NCBI GenBank assembly: GCA_001779575.1 | Contig: MFKM01000015.1 | Location: 1 to 21,438 of the forward strand | Direction of reading: 5' to 3' | Source: Candidatus Jorgensenbacteria bacterium RIFCSPLOWO2_12_FULL_42_11 | GTDB lineage: Bacteria > Patescibacteriota > Minisyncoccia > UBA6257 > MFKM01 | DNA length: 21,438 nucleotides | Shown here: piece by piece, positions 13,642-20,206 of the stretch | Position numbering within the stretch: position 1 is the stretch's first letter | Layout of the letters: each line of letters opens with the position of its first letter | Position numbers and translations under genes: made by a program | Notes under the pieces: model-generated | Seen by the model: only the letters and a program-made list of their open reading frames with translations | Told to the model about the DNA's origin: nothing | Databases searched by the model: none

Positions 13642-14946
13642 TTAAAAAATATCAAATCTCCAAAAACTAGTTGTGTCCCATCCCCCCAAAGCATAAATGG
13701 TATCAGTGCCAACGGTTGTTAAGCTACCGCCATCGTAAACATCGCCCAACGCGTTGGCCGCATCCGACCAAATGTTAGTTAAGGTGTCATATTTCCAAAA
13801 ATTATTTGTGCCTTCGCCTCTTAAGGCATAAATATCGGTGCCAACGGTGGTCAAACTGCCACCCAATCCAATACCTAGCGGCGCATCGGCTAAGTTTGAC
13901 CAAGAATTACTGGAAATCGTATATTTATAAAAAATCTTCTCATACGACCCTTTTGTCGCGTAAATTGCGTTTCCAATAACTGTCGCATCGCTACCATCAT
14001 AAAGAAGCGGGCTATTAGCTAACATAGTCCAAATTCCAGTAGAAATATTATATTTATAAAAATTATTTAAAGTGGTGCCCTTGTTCGCGTAAATTTCATT
14101 ACCGACGGCAATTAAAACAATAGGATAATATAATCCGCCAACATTAGGAATGTCGGCTAAGTTTGTCCAATTTCCCGCGGAAATATTATATCTCCAAAAG
14201 TTATCTTGTCCGGCATCAGCGGCGCGAAGCGCGTAAATAGAATCATTGCCGACCGAGACCAAGTCGCCATCAACACCAACGCCTATTTGGCCCGGCACAT
14301 CAGGTAATGATTGCCAGTTTCCGGCAGAAATTGTATATTTCCAAAAAGCGGAGTAAGCGGCCCCTCTCAAAGCATAAACCGCGTCTGCGCCGACACTGGT
14401 CAAAGACCCTCCCGCGTCTATACTAGCCAAAGTCGGGACCAAACTAGTCCAAGAAGAAATTTGGGGGAGAGAAGAAGGCAACGAAATCAGGCCATTGGCA
14501 CTTATAACAATAGTCGTATTCTTTGAAGAATCATTTTTTGAGGAAATTTTTATGGTTGTTGGCGTATTCGGCCAACCGGTAATCGGTTGAAAAATAATGT
14601 CCGTGTTTGCTCCTGAAGCCGGATCGTTAAATTTGATGCTTGGTTTCAGCGAAAAACGCGAATACTTAACTGAATCCGCGTAGCTTGCGCCTTTAAATAA
14701 TTCATAAAAATTATCGCCTCCGGCAGAATTTTCAAAGTGCACGCCCCAATGCCCATCTTCTTCGCGACTGATTGAACGATCTTGGGCGTCTCTTAAAACA
14801 TTAATGATTTCTTGGGATGTCAAATCCAAATACTTCTCGCCGCGAAAACTATACAAACCCAAAAAACCAGCGACTGCCACAATCACCACTATGCCGATAA
14901 CTATTAAAAGCTCAATAATCGTAAAACCGTATTTCATGATTTTCAT
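13642..14946 (-). CDS. Prepilin fused to a six-repeat Kelch-like propeller
   Basis: A 434-residue protein. The 7-residue leader MKIMKYG is followed by FTIIELLIVIGIVVIVAVAG, with Glu12 at +5, a clear type IV prepilin site. A second ATG at codon 4 would leave a 4-residue leader. A GspH-like pilin domain spans about residues 30-155. Then six units of 43-49 residues start at Trp166, 211, 260, 306, 349 and 393. Each carries a W-x-x-L start, a GGSLTTVG-like core, IYALRG and FWKY, the Kelch pattern of a beta-propeller blade. The last unit ends in FWRFDIF at the C-terminus. The protein is probably exported and displayed by the pilus machinery as an adhesive or ligand-binding tip. There is no other pilus gene beside it; the divergent neighbour is the HtrA-type protease, 73 bp away. 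Confidence 0.88.
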   Translation of the reverse strand: MKIMKYGFTIIELLIVIGIVVIVAVAGFLGLYSFRGEKYLDLTSQEIINVLRDAQDRSISREEDGHWGVHFENSAGGDNFYELFKGASYADSVKYSRFSLKPSIKFNDPASGANTDIIFQPITGWPNTPTTIKISSKNDSSKNTTIVISANGLISLPSSLPQISSWTSLVPTLASIDAGGSLTSVGADAVYALRGAAYSAFWKYTISAGNWQSLPDVPGQIGVGVDGDLVSVGNDSIYALRAADAGQDNFWRYNISAGNWTNLADIPNVGGLYYPIVLIAVGNEIYANKGTTLNNFYKYNISTGIWTMLANSPLLYDGSDATVIGNAIYATKGSYEKIFYKYTISSNSWSNLADAPLGIGLGGSLTTVGTDIYALRGEGTNNFWKYDTLTNIWSDAANALGDVYDGGSLTTVGTDTIYALGGWDTTSFWRFDIF

Positions 14947-14954
14947 ATTGCGAT

Positions 14955-14960
14955 ATTATA
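14955..14960 (-). promoter_or_regulatory. -10 box for the pilin-propeller gene
   Basis: A perfect TATAAT on the minus strand lies 8 nt before the ATG at 14946, with no ribosome-binding site between them. The expected start site is 1-2 nt from the ATG. No convincing -35 hexamer was found. Confidence 0.5.
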
Positions 14961-15007
14961 TCATAATCCATTTATTCCCGCTAATTTCCAAAAAATAAAA
15001 AATAAAT

Positions 15008-15013
15008 TATAAT
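15008..15013 (+). promoter_or_regulatory. -10 box for the HtrA-type protease gene
   Basis: A perfect TATAAT lies 6 nt before the ATG at 15020, with a weak -35 (TTTCCA at 14985-14990, 17-nt spacer). The expected start site coincides with the A of the ATG. It forms a divergent pair with the pilin-propeller -10 box. Confidence 0.55.
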
Positions 15014-15019
15014 AAAAAC

Positions 15020-16054
15020 ATGAAAAAAGAAAAATCTCCTTTAATCATGGTAATCAAAAAAGCGATGCCGGCGGTGGTTTCCATCGTCATTTCCAAAAAT
15101 CTTCAGGAATTGGAAAAAGAATTGGCCAAAGAACTGCCGCGTTTCGGCCAGGAATTTCATATACCCGAAGAGAGCATTGACAGCCGGGGAATGGTGAAAA
15201 TCGGCGGCGGTTCCGGTTTTATCGTTGACAAAGAAGGGATTGTTATCACCAACAGGCATGTCGTCGCCGATTCGGAAGCGGAATACACGGTTATTACCAA
15301 TGACAATAAAAAATTTAAAGCCGAAATTTTAGCCCAAGACTTGGTTAACGACGTCGCTATTCTTAAAATAGAAGCGCCAGCCGAAAAATTGACGACGGTA
15401 ATTTTAGGCGATTCCAACAACATTGAATTGGGGCAAAATGTCATAGCCATCGGCAATGCCTTGGGTATTTTCAAAAATACCGTTTCTTCGGGAATAATTT
15501 CCGGGCTAAGCCGTTCTATCTCCGCTCAAGGCGATACCAATTCCGTCCAGGAACTTCGGGGACTGATTCAGACGGACGCCGCCATTAATCCCGGCAATTC
15601 CGGCGGACCTTTGGTTGATATTTTCGGCCAAACTATCGGCATTAACGTCGCCGTGGTTTTCGGAGCGGAAAATATCAGTTTCGCCATTCCCATCAATACC
15701 GCCAAGAAAGCCCTTCATGATTTAAAAAAATACGGCCGGATACGGCGGCCGTTTTTAGGAATTCGTTATTTAACGATAGACCAAAACCTCAAAGAAAAAC
15801 TCAAACTGCCGGTTGATTATGGCGCTTTGATTGCCAGTGAACAGCACGCCATCGCTCCCAACAGTCCGGCCGATTTGGCGGGCCTTAAAGAAAAAGACAT
15901 TCTTTTGGAAATTAACGGCGAAAAAATTACCGATGACAAACCGATGCAGGATTTGCTGGAAAATCTGACCGTGGGCGAAATTATCAAATTGAAAATTTTA
16001 AGAGACGGGAATAATTTGGAAGTTAAAATGGCCCTCGCTGAAAAAAGGCAATAA
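15020..16054 (+). CDS. HtrA/DegP-type serine protease with one PDZ domain
   Basis: A 344-residue trypsin-like serine protease of the HtrA/DegP family, which degrades or refolds damaged proteins. The catalytic triad is visible: His80 in TNRHVV, Asp111 in NDVAILK and Ser194 in NPGNSGGPLVD. The single PDZ domain covers about residues 240-340, with FLGIRYL and AGLKEKDILLEINGEKI. The N-terminus, MKKEKSPLIMVIKKAMPAVV, enters the protease domain directly. It has neither a signal peptide nor the membrane anchor usual in this family, so the protein may be cytoplasmic or the true start may differ. No upstream in-frame ATG is available, because the TATAAT box lies 6 nt away. It converges with the lamin-tail-like gene, 8 bp apart. 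Confidence 0.92.
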   Translation: MKKEKSPLIMVIKKAMPAVVSIVISKNLQELEKELAKELPRFGQEFHIPEESIDSRGMVKIGGGSGFIVDKEGIVITNRHVVADSEAEYTVITNDNKKFKAEILAQDLVNDVAILKIEAPAEKLTTVILGDSNNIELGQNVIAIGNALGIFKNTVSSGIISGLSRSISAQGDTNSVQELRGLIQTDAAINPGNSGGPLVDIFGQTIGINVAVVFGAENISFAIPINTAKKALHDLKKYGRIRRPFLGIRYLTIDQNLKEKLKLPVDYGALIASEQHAIAPNSPADLAGLKEKDILLEINGEKITDDKPMQDLLENLTVGEIIKLKILRDGNNLEVKMALAEKRQ

Positions 16055-16062
16055 TTCAATAA

Positions 16063-16929
16063 TCAATAGTTATACTCGCTAACCAAATTCCCTTTTCGGT
16101 CATAAAGCCGCAGGTAATCATGCCGGGGGTCAAGATTGAGCGTTTGCGTTTCAAGCCAAACTATCCAATTATTGGAAAGAAAATCGGCGTCTTGCCGATG
16201 ACCGCGGAAACAATTGCCATAGCCGATAGTTTGAAGAAAAGCGCGGCAGGCGTTGCCTTCGTCTGTTCCCGGTAAATTATTATAGAAATTCACATCCGGA
16301 GTTTTGCAGGCGGACAGCGACAAAAGATAGGACTGGCATTGACCGGAAAATTGTCTGATTTCCAAACCGGAAAAAGCGGGGCAATTCCGGGATAAATAAA
16401 TCGGCTGAAAATTATAAATTTCTTCCAAATACCCGACGCACTTATTAAGACGCAGATTTCTATTGACGGGGCTTGTTAAACTGTATAACTCAACGTAATT
16501 GCCCGGTTTAAGAATTATGTCGCTGGCTTGAGCGGAACCGTCGGGATTATAAATTTCCACGGCTTGAGGAATAATAATTTCGTTTTTATTGCTTTTGATT
16601 TTCCAGCCGGTAATATCAACCACCTCCCCTTCTTTGAGACGGCTGTAAAGAGTGATGCGAGAATATTCTTGGGGATAGCCGAAAAAACTAGCGGAACCGA
16701 TATAGGCTTTTTGGGCTTCGGATTGCGAAGAATCAGAAATTACGGTTCCGGCGGCGCCCCGACCGCCGGCTGAAACCGGAGATTGGCCGGAATTAAGTTT
16801 GACATTGGCCCGCGGCACGGTTGTTTCGCTTGGCCTATTGGCAATCGGGCCGCCGGGCGCGGTTTTCCCGATGAATAAAATCAACAAAATCGCTCCCGTC
16901 AAAAGAACAAAACCGATAAGTTTGGACAT
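16063..16929 (-). CDS. Anchored lamin-tail-like extracytoplasmic protein
   Basis: A 288-residue protein with an N-terminal membrane anchor (about residues 4-20), a low-complexity linker (about 24-72) and a C-terminal region from about 75. That region contains SRITLYSRLKEGEVVDITGWKIKSNKNE, ILKPGNYVELYS and WIVWLETQTLNLDPRHDYLRLYDRKGNLVSEYNY, which follows the lamin-tail (LTD) beta-sandwich pattern. An insert with six cysteines (164, 183, 198, 208, 228, 240) suggests three disulfides outside the membrane. The role of bacterial LTD proteins is unknown; binding at the cell surface is a guess. It begins 4 bp after the leuS stop codon, so it is translated from the leuS transcript. Confidence 0.82.
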   Translation of the reverse strand: MSKLIGFVLLTGAILLILFIGKTAPGGPIANRPSETTVPRANVKLNSGQSPVSAGGRGAAGTVISDSSQSEAQKAYIGSASFFGYPQEYSRITLYSRLKEGEVVDITGWKIKSNKNEIIIPQAVEIYNPDGSAQASDIILKPGNYVELYSLTSPVNRNLRLNKCVGYLEEIYNFQPIYLSRNCPAFSGLEIRQFSGQCQSYLLSLSACKTPDVNFYNNLPGTDEGNACRAFLQTIGYGNCFRGHRQDADFLSNNWIVWLETQTLNLDPRHDYLRLYDRKGNLVSEYNY

Positions 16930-16933
16930 ATGT

Positions 16934-19381
16934 TTAGATTACAATGTTTATCAATTTTCCCGGAACAAAAATTATTTTGAGCGCCTTTTTGTCTTTTAAC
17001 AAATTCTTGATTTTCTCTTGGGAAACGGCTATTTCTCCGGCTTCTTTTTCGCCAATTTCTCCGGAAACCGAAATCTTATCCCTAAATTTTCCGTTAATCT
17101 GGATTACCAGGTCAAATTTATCCTCTTTTATCAATCGGGGATCGTATTGGGGCCAATTTTCCAGATGAATGCTTTTTTTATGCCCGAGTTTTCCCCAAAG
17201 TTCCTCGGCGATAAAAGGCGCGAAAGGCGCGAGAAGTTTCAGAAAAATTTCAAAATTGTTTTTGTCGGGATATTCCTCCAGAGTATTAATAAATTTCATC
17301 AATTCAGAAATAGCGGTATTGTATTTAAACCGCTCTATGTCTTCCGTGATTTTTTTGATAGTTTTCTGCGCGATAATTTCTTTTGTTTCCCGGCCGTTTT
17401 TTGCGTCTTTTTTGTCCGATAATTCCCAAACCCGTTCCAAGAAACGCGCGATTCCCATAATCGCCCTGTCGCGAAAATCGCCGCCCTGCTCAAAAGGCGC
17501 TAAAAACATCAGATACATCCGAAGCGCGTCCGCGCCGAATTTCGCGATATACCCGTCCGGATTAACCACGTTTCCTTTGGACTTTGACATTTTAGCGCCC
17601 TCTTTTATTAAAAGACCGTGGCTGCGGAATTTAGGAAACGGCTCTCCGCGAGGCGCCGCTGACTGGCCAAAATCAAGCAATTTCAAATCGTGAAGCGCGA
17701 GCGCCACGAAACGGACATAAAGCAAATGAAGCACCGAATGTTCGGCGCCGCCGGTGTAAAGATTGACGGGAAACCATTTTTTTATAATTTCGTGATTCCA
17801 CGGCTCCAAATCGGCCGTGGCCGAATTCACCGAGGGGTAGCGCAAATAATACCAGGCGGAATCAAGAAAGGTGTCGGAAACATCCGTCTCGCGGCGGGCA
17901 TTCTTGCCGCATTGGGGACATTTTACTTCATAAAATTTTTTGTCGGTTGCCAAAGGCGATTCGCCGGTTCCTTTCGGCCGAAAATCTTCCACGTAGGGTA
18001 AAACAACCGGCAAATCTTTTTCCGGCGTCGCGTGCCAGCCCGGCATTGCCGGTTTTTCGCCTTTTCCCGATTGAGCGCACGTTTCGCAATAAATCATCGG
18101 GATCGGCGCGCCCCAATAACGCTGTCTTGAAATGAGCCAGTCGCGAAGATGATATTGAATCGTTTTTTTGCCGTTGACCGATTTCGTAATTTCTTCCTTG
18201 GCCTTTTCGGAAATCATTCCGTTAAATTGACTGGAATTTGTCAACTTGCCTTCGCCGGTCCAACATTTGATTTTATCTGAAATAATCAAAGGCGAAATGA
18301 CTTCAATGACAGACAGTTTGAATTTCTCGGCGAATTCAAAATCCCGTTCGTCGTGCGCCGGCACGGCCATAATCGCGCCGGTGCCGTATGTTGACAAAAC
18401 GTAATCCGCGATAAAAACCGAAATTTCTTTTTGGTTCGCCGGATTTATCGCTTTTACGCCTTTTAATTCCACGCCGGTTTTTTCTTTATTTATTTCCGTT
18501 CTTTCCGCGTCCGATTCCCCTTTCGTTTTGTCAATATAATCTTTAACCTCCTTGAGATTTGAGATTTGAGATTTGATTTTTAAGATTAAATCGTGCTCCG
18601 GCGCCAAAACCATATAAGTGACGCCGAATAAAGTATCCGGTCTCGTCGTGAAAACTTTAATTTTGAATTCCGAATTTTGAATTTTGAATTCTATCTCGGC
18701 GCCTTCCGACTTTCCTATCCATTCTTTTTGGGCGATTTTTATTCTCTCCGACCAGTCAATTTTTTCCAGATTTTGAAGCAGCGGTTCCGCGTATTCCGTG
18801 ATTTTCAAAAACCATTGTTCCAATTCCTTTTTTATAACCTTGCCGGAACAGCGTTCGCATTCTCCGCTAATCACCTGTTCGTCGGCCAGAACGGTTTTAC
18901 AGCCCGAACACCAGTTGACCGCCTGTTTTTTGCGGTAAGCCAAGCCGTTTTTAAACAACTGGAGAAAAATCCATTGCGTCCATTTGTAATAACCCTGGTT
19001 GTAAGTTTCAAGCCGCTCGTTCCAAGCGAAGCCGTTGCCGATCATCTGGAGTTGCTCGTAAAAGCGTTTTTCGGAAACCTTCGCCTGCTCCATCGGGTGC
19101 GCTTTGATTTTTAAAGCGTAATTTTCGGAATGAATTCCGAAACCGTCCAAGCCAATCGGCTCAAAAACATCATATCCCCGCATCCTTTGAAATCGGCCGT
19201 AAATGTCGCTTCCCACGAAAGCGTACATATTGCCGACGTGTAGGCCTTCGGCTGAAGGATAAGGAAACATCATCAGATTATAAAAAGGTTTTTTCGCCTT
19301 TTTTAAATCCGGCTCGTAAACTTTATTCTTCTCCCAATAGGCCCGCCATTTCTTTTCGATTTTTTGAAAAGGGTAAGACAT
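16934..19381 (-). CDS. leuS: Leucyl-tRNA synthetase
   Basis: An 815-residue class I aminoacyl-tRNA synthetase that charges tRNA-Leu in the cytoplasm. The HIGH motif appears as HVGN (48-51) after MMFPYPSAEGL, and KMSKS is at 597-601. A zinc knuckle has Cys158, 161, 175 and 178. The editing domain contains TTRPDT (245-250) and MAVPAHDERDFEF with the conserved aspartates 344 and 347. A second cysteine pair lies at 488/491. The C-terminal tRNA-binding domain ends in KALKIIFVPGKLINIVI. At 815 residues it is slightly shorter than the 860 of E. coli. Two AT-rich repeats (18555-18580 and 18663-18690) encode QNSEFKIKV- and KSQISNLK-like stretches of the editing domain. It heads an operon with the lamin-tail-like gene. 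Confidence 0.97.
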   Translation of the reverse strand: MSYPFQKIEKKWRAYWEKNKVYEPDLKKAKKPFYNLMMFPYPSAEGLHVGNMYAFVGSDIYGRFQRMRGYDVFEPIGLDGFGIHSENYALKIKAHPMEQAKVSEKRFYEQLQMIGNGFAWNERLETYNQGYYKWTQWIFLQLFKNGLAYRKKQAVNWCSGCKTVLADEQVISGECERCSGKVIKKELEQWFLKITEYAEPLLQNLEKIDWSERIKIAQKEWIGKSEGAEIEFKIQNSEFKIKVFTTRPDTLFGVTYMVLAPEHDLILKIKSQISNLKEVKDYIDKTKGESDAERTEINKEKTGVELKGVKAINPANQKEISVFIADYVLSTYGTGAIMAVPAHDERDFEFAEKFKLSVIEVISPLIISDKIKCWTGEGKLTNSSQFNGMISEKAKEEITKSVNGKKTIQYHLRDWLISRQRYWGAPIPMIYCETCAQSGKGEKPAMPGWHATPEKDLPVVLPYVEDFRPKGTGESPLATDKKFYEVKCPQCGKNARRETDVSDTFLDSAWYYLRYPSVNSATADLEPWNHEIIKKWFPVNLYTGGAEHSVLHLLYVRFVALALHDLKLLDFGQSAAPRGEPFPKFRSHGLLIKEGAKMSKSKGNVVNPDGYIAKFGADALRMYLMFLAPFEQGGDFRDRAIMGIARFLERVWELSDKKDAKNGRETKEIIAQKTIKKITEDIERFKYNTAISELMKFINTLEEYPDKNNFEIFLKLLAPFAPFIAEELWGKLGHKKSIHLENWPQYDPRLIKEDKFDLVIQINGKFRDKISVSGEIGEKEAGEIAVSQEKIKNLLKDKKALKIIFVPGKLINIVI

Positions 19382-19523
19382 ACCCGGTAGTAGAAACTCG
19401 ATAATTATTTATTCTTGATGATTTGACCTTTATTGATTTTTTATTTATCTTTGGCCCAATATTTTTTCAATTTAACTCTTTCGTTCGCCTTAGACAAACC
19501 AATCGAGTTTTCACTACCGGGTA
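19381..19523. repeat. 143-bp inverted-repeat element in the leuS leader
   Basis: The left arm 19381-19402 and right arm 19502-19523 are inverted copies matching at 20 of 22 bases (TACCCGGTAGT-core-ACTCGAT). The interior is 99 bp of AT-rich sequence with no reliable ORF. Both ends are TA, compatible with a TA target duplication. The left arm begins at the A of the leuS ATG. In an RNA from the candidate promoter at 19533-19538 the arms would pair and enclose the region just before the start codon. Either a MITE-like element or an RNA control structure would explain it. Confidence 0.65.
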
Positions 19524-19532
19524 TATAAAGAA

Positions 19533-19560
19533 ATTATAAGGGTATCCATCTAATAATCAA
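19533..19560 (-). promoter_or_regulatory. Candidate leuS promoter
   Basis: On the minus strand TTGATT at 19555-19560, 16-nt spacer, then TATAAT at 19533-19538. A start near 19526 would make a 145-nt leader that contains the entire inverted-repeat element. No T-box consensus (GGGTGGNACCGCG-like) is present. Confidence 0.45.
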
Positions 19561-19575
19561 AACTATATTTTGAAT

Positions 19576-19596
19576 TATTGAGGTTGAACCTTAATA
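19576..19596 (-). terminator. Hairpin after hicA
   Basis: TATTGAGG (19576-19583) and CCTTAATA (19589-19596) form an 8-bp stem with one mismatch around a 5-nt loop. It begins 17 bp after the hicA stop codon and is followed on the minus strand by an AT-rich tract, but not a clean T-run. It shares 13 identical bases (AATTATTGAGGTT) with the hairpin upstream of hicB. The termination role is inferred. Confidence 0.45.
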
Positions 19597-19612
19597 GAAT
19601 CAATTGTCCTGA

Positions 19613-19840
19613 TTATAATAATTTCAGAAGTTCATCTGGGGGAATATTGATTTCCCGGAGAATTTGTCTTAATAAACCGCGACCGATATCTTCACTACTG
19701 TGATACGGCACTAAAGTAAATCGGCCATCTGGATGTTTAAAACAAATATGCGCGCCTCTATGACGCACCTCATTAAAGCCAAGTTTTTTAAAAACACTGA
19801 TTAAGTCGCGAGCTTTTAGCGTTGGTAATCGCCCACTCAT
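19613..19840 (-). CDS. hicA: HicA-type mRNA interferase toxin
   Basis: A 75-residue YcfA/HicA protein with a double-stranded-RNA-binding-like fold. These toxins cleave mRNA and arrest growth. Family features are the N-terminal LPTLKARDLISVFKKLGF, the catalytic stretch HRGAHICFKHPDGR with His31 as the likely catalytic residue, LVPYHSSEDIGRGLLRQILREINI, and a C-terminal helix. Length is as usual. It overlaps hicB by 4 bp (ATGA), so expression is coupled, with the antitoxin gene first. The usual Ser of GSH is Ala here (GAH), a mild change. Confidence 0.93.
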   Translation of the reverse strand: MSGRLPTLKARDLISVFKKLGFNEVRHRGAHICFKHPDGRFTLVPYHSSEDIGRGLLRQILREINIPPDELLKLL

Positions 19841-20085
19841 ACTTCTGCCATTTCAAGCCCGACAAAGCTCGGCTCATAGGCAAAGTTTTTTAAGCGTCGA
19901 CGATATTGGGGATCGGCTTGGGCTACTTCAAGACAAAGCAGAATAGCTTCCCGAACTCTTTTTTTAAGTTCCGGGAGTGTTTTGGCTTGGGTATAACAGC
20001 CAGGAAGGGTTGGAACTGAAGCCACAAAATAACCATCTTCTCCTTGCTCAATAATCACTTTGAATTGTTGTAATTTCTTAACCAT
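19837..20085 (-). CDS. hicB: HicB-type antitoxin
   Basis: An 82-residue HicB protein. It neutralises HicA by binding it. The partial RNase H-like fold is recognisable: FKVIIEQGEDGYFVASVPTLPGCYTQAKTLPELKKRVREAI, with the DGYFVASVPTLPGC motif typical of the family. It has no C-terminal HTH or ribbon-helix-helix domain. The short C-terminus (RRRLKNFAYEPSFVGLEMAEV) may therefore be the whole protein, and it may not bind DNA alone. It precedes hicA and overlaps it by 4 bp. The TGA stop shows that TGA is a stop codon in this genome. Confidence 0.92.
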   Translation of the reverse strand: MVKKLQQFKVIIEQGEDGYFVASVPTLPGCYTQAKTLPELKKRVREAILLCLEVAQADPQYRRRLKNFAYEPSFVGLEMAEV

Positions 20086-20092
20086 ATGTTTT

Positions 20093-20121
20093 ATGCTATC
20101 AACTCAAAAATCAAAAGTCAA
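20093..20121 (-). promoter_or_regulatory. hicBA promoter
   Basis: TTGACT (20116-20121), a 17-nt spacer, TAGCAT (20093-20098), then 7 nt to the hicB ATG at 20085. Good spacing and -35; -10 is moderate. The transcript is predicted to be leaderless. The -35 box sits directly against the hairpin at 20123-20143, so termination of the upstream gene and hicBA initiation share sequence. Confidence 0.55.
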
Positions 20122-20122
20122 T

Positions 20123-20143
20123 TATTGAGGTTCGGCCTCAATA
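20123..20143 (-). terminator. Hairpin between the fibre-like gene and hicBA
   Basis: A perfect 8-bp stem, TATTGAGG (20123-20130) with CCTCAATA (20136-20143), and a 5-nt loop. On the minus strand it is followed by ATTGACTTTTGATTTTTG, moderately T-rich. It lies 64 bp after the stop of the fibre-like gene. Termination is plausible but not certain. It is related to the hairpin downstream of hicA. Confidence 0.5.
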
Positions 20144-20206
20144 CTTCATCGGGTTATAAAAAAGCGGCTAGGATTCAACTTTATAAAATACAAAATAATC
20201 GGAGAT

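Noticed and set aside
18677..19114. Long open frame on the plus strand opposite leuS
   Set aside because: Antisense shadow of leuS with no family features, and one of several such frames opposite well-supported genes.
19403..19520. Possible leader peptide before leuS on the minus strand: GTG-started frame at 19514 with three leucine codons, and another frame ending KLKKYWAKDK
   Set aside because: No ATG, no ribosome-binding site, and peptides this short arise by chance. Leucine content is not high enough to claim attenuation.
19381..19612. T-box riboswitch for leuS
   Set aside because: No T-box sequence, no specifier loop and no antiterminator/terminator pair could be found in the leader.
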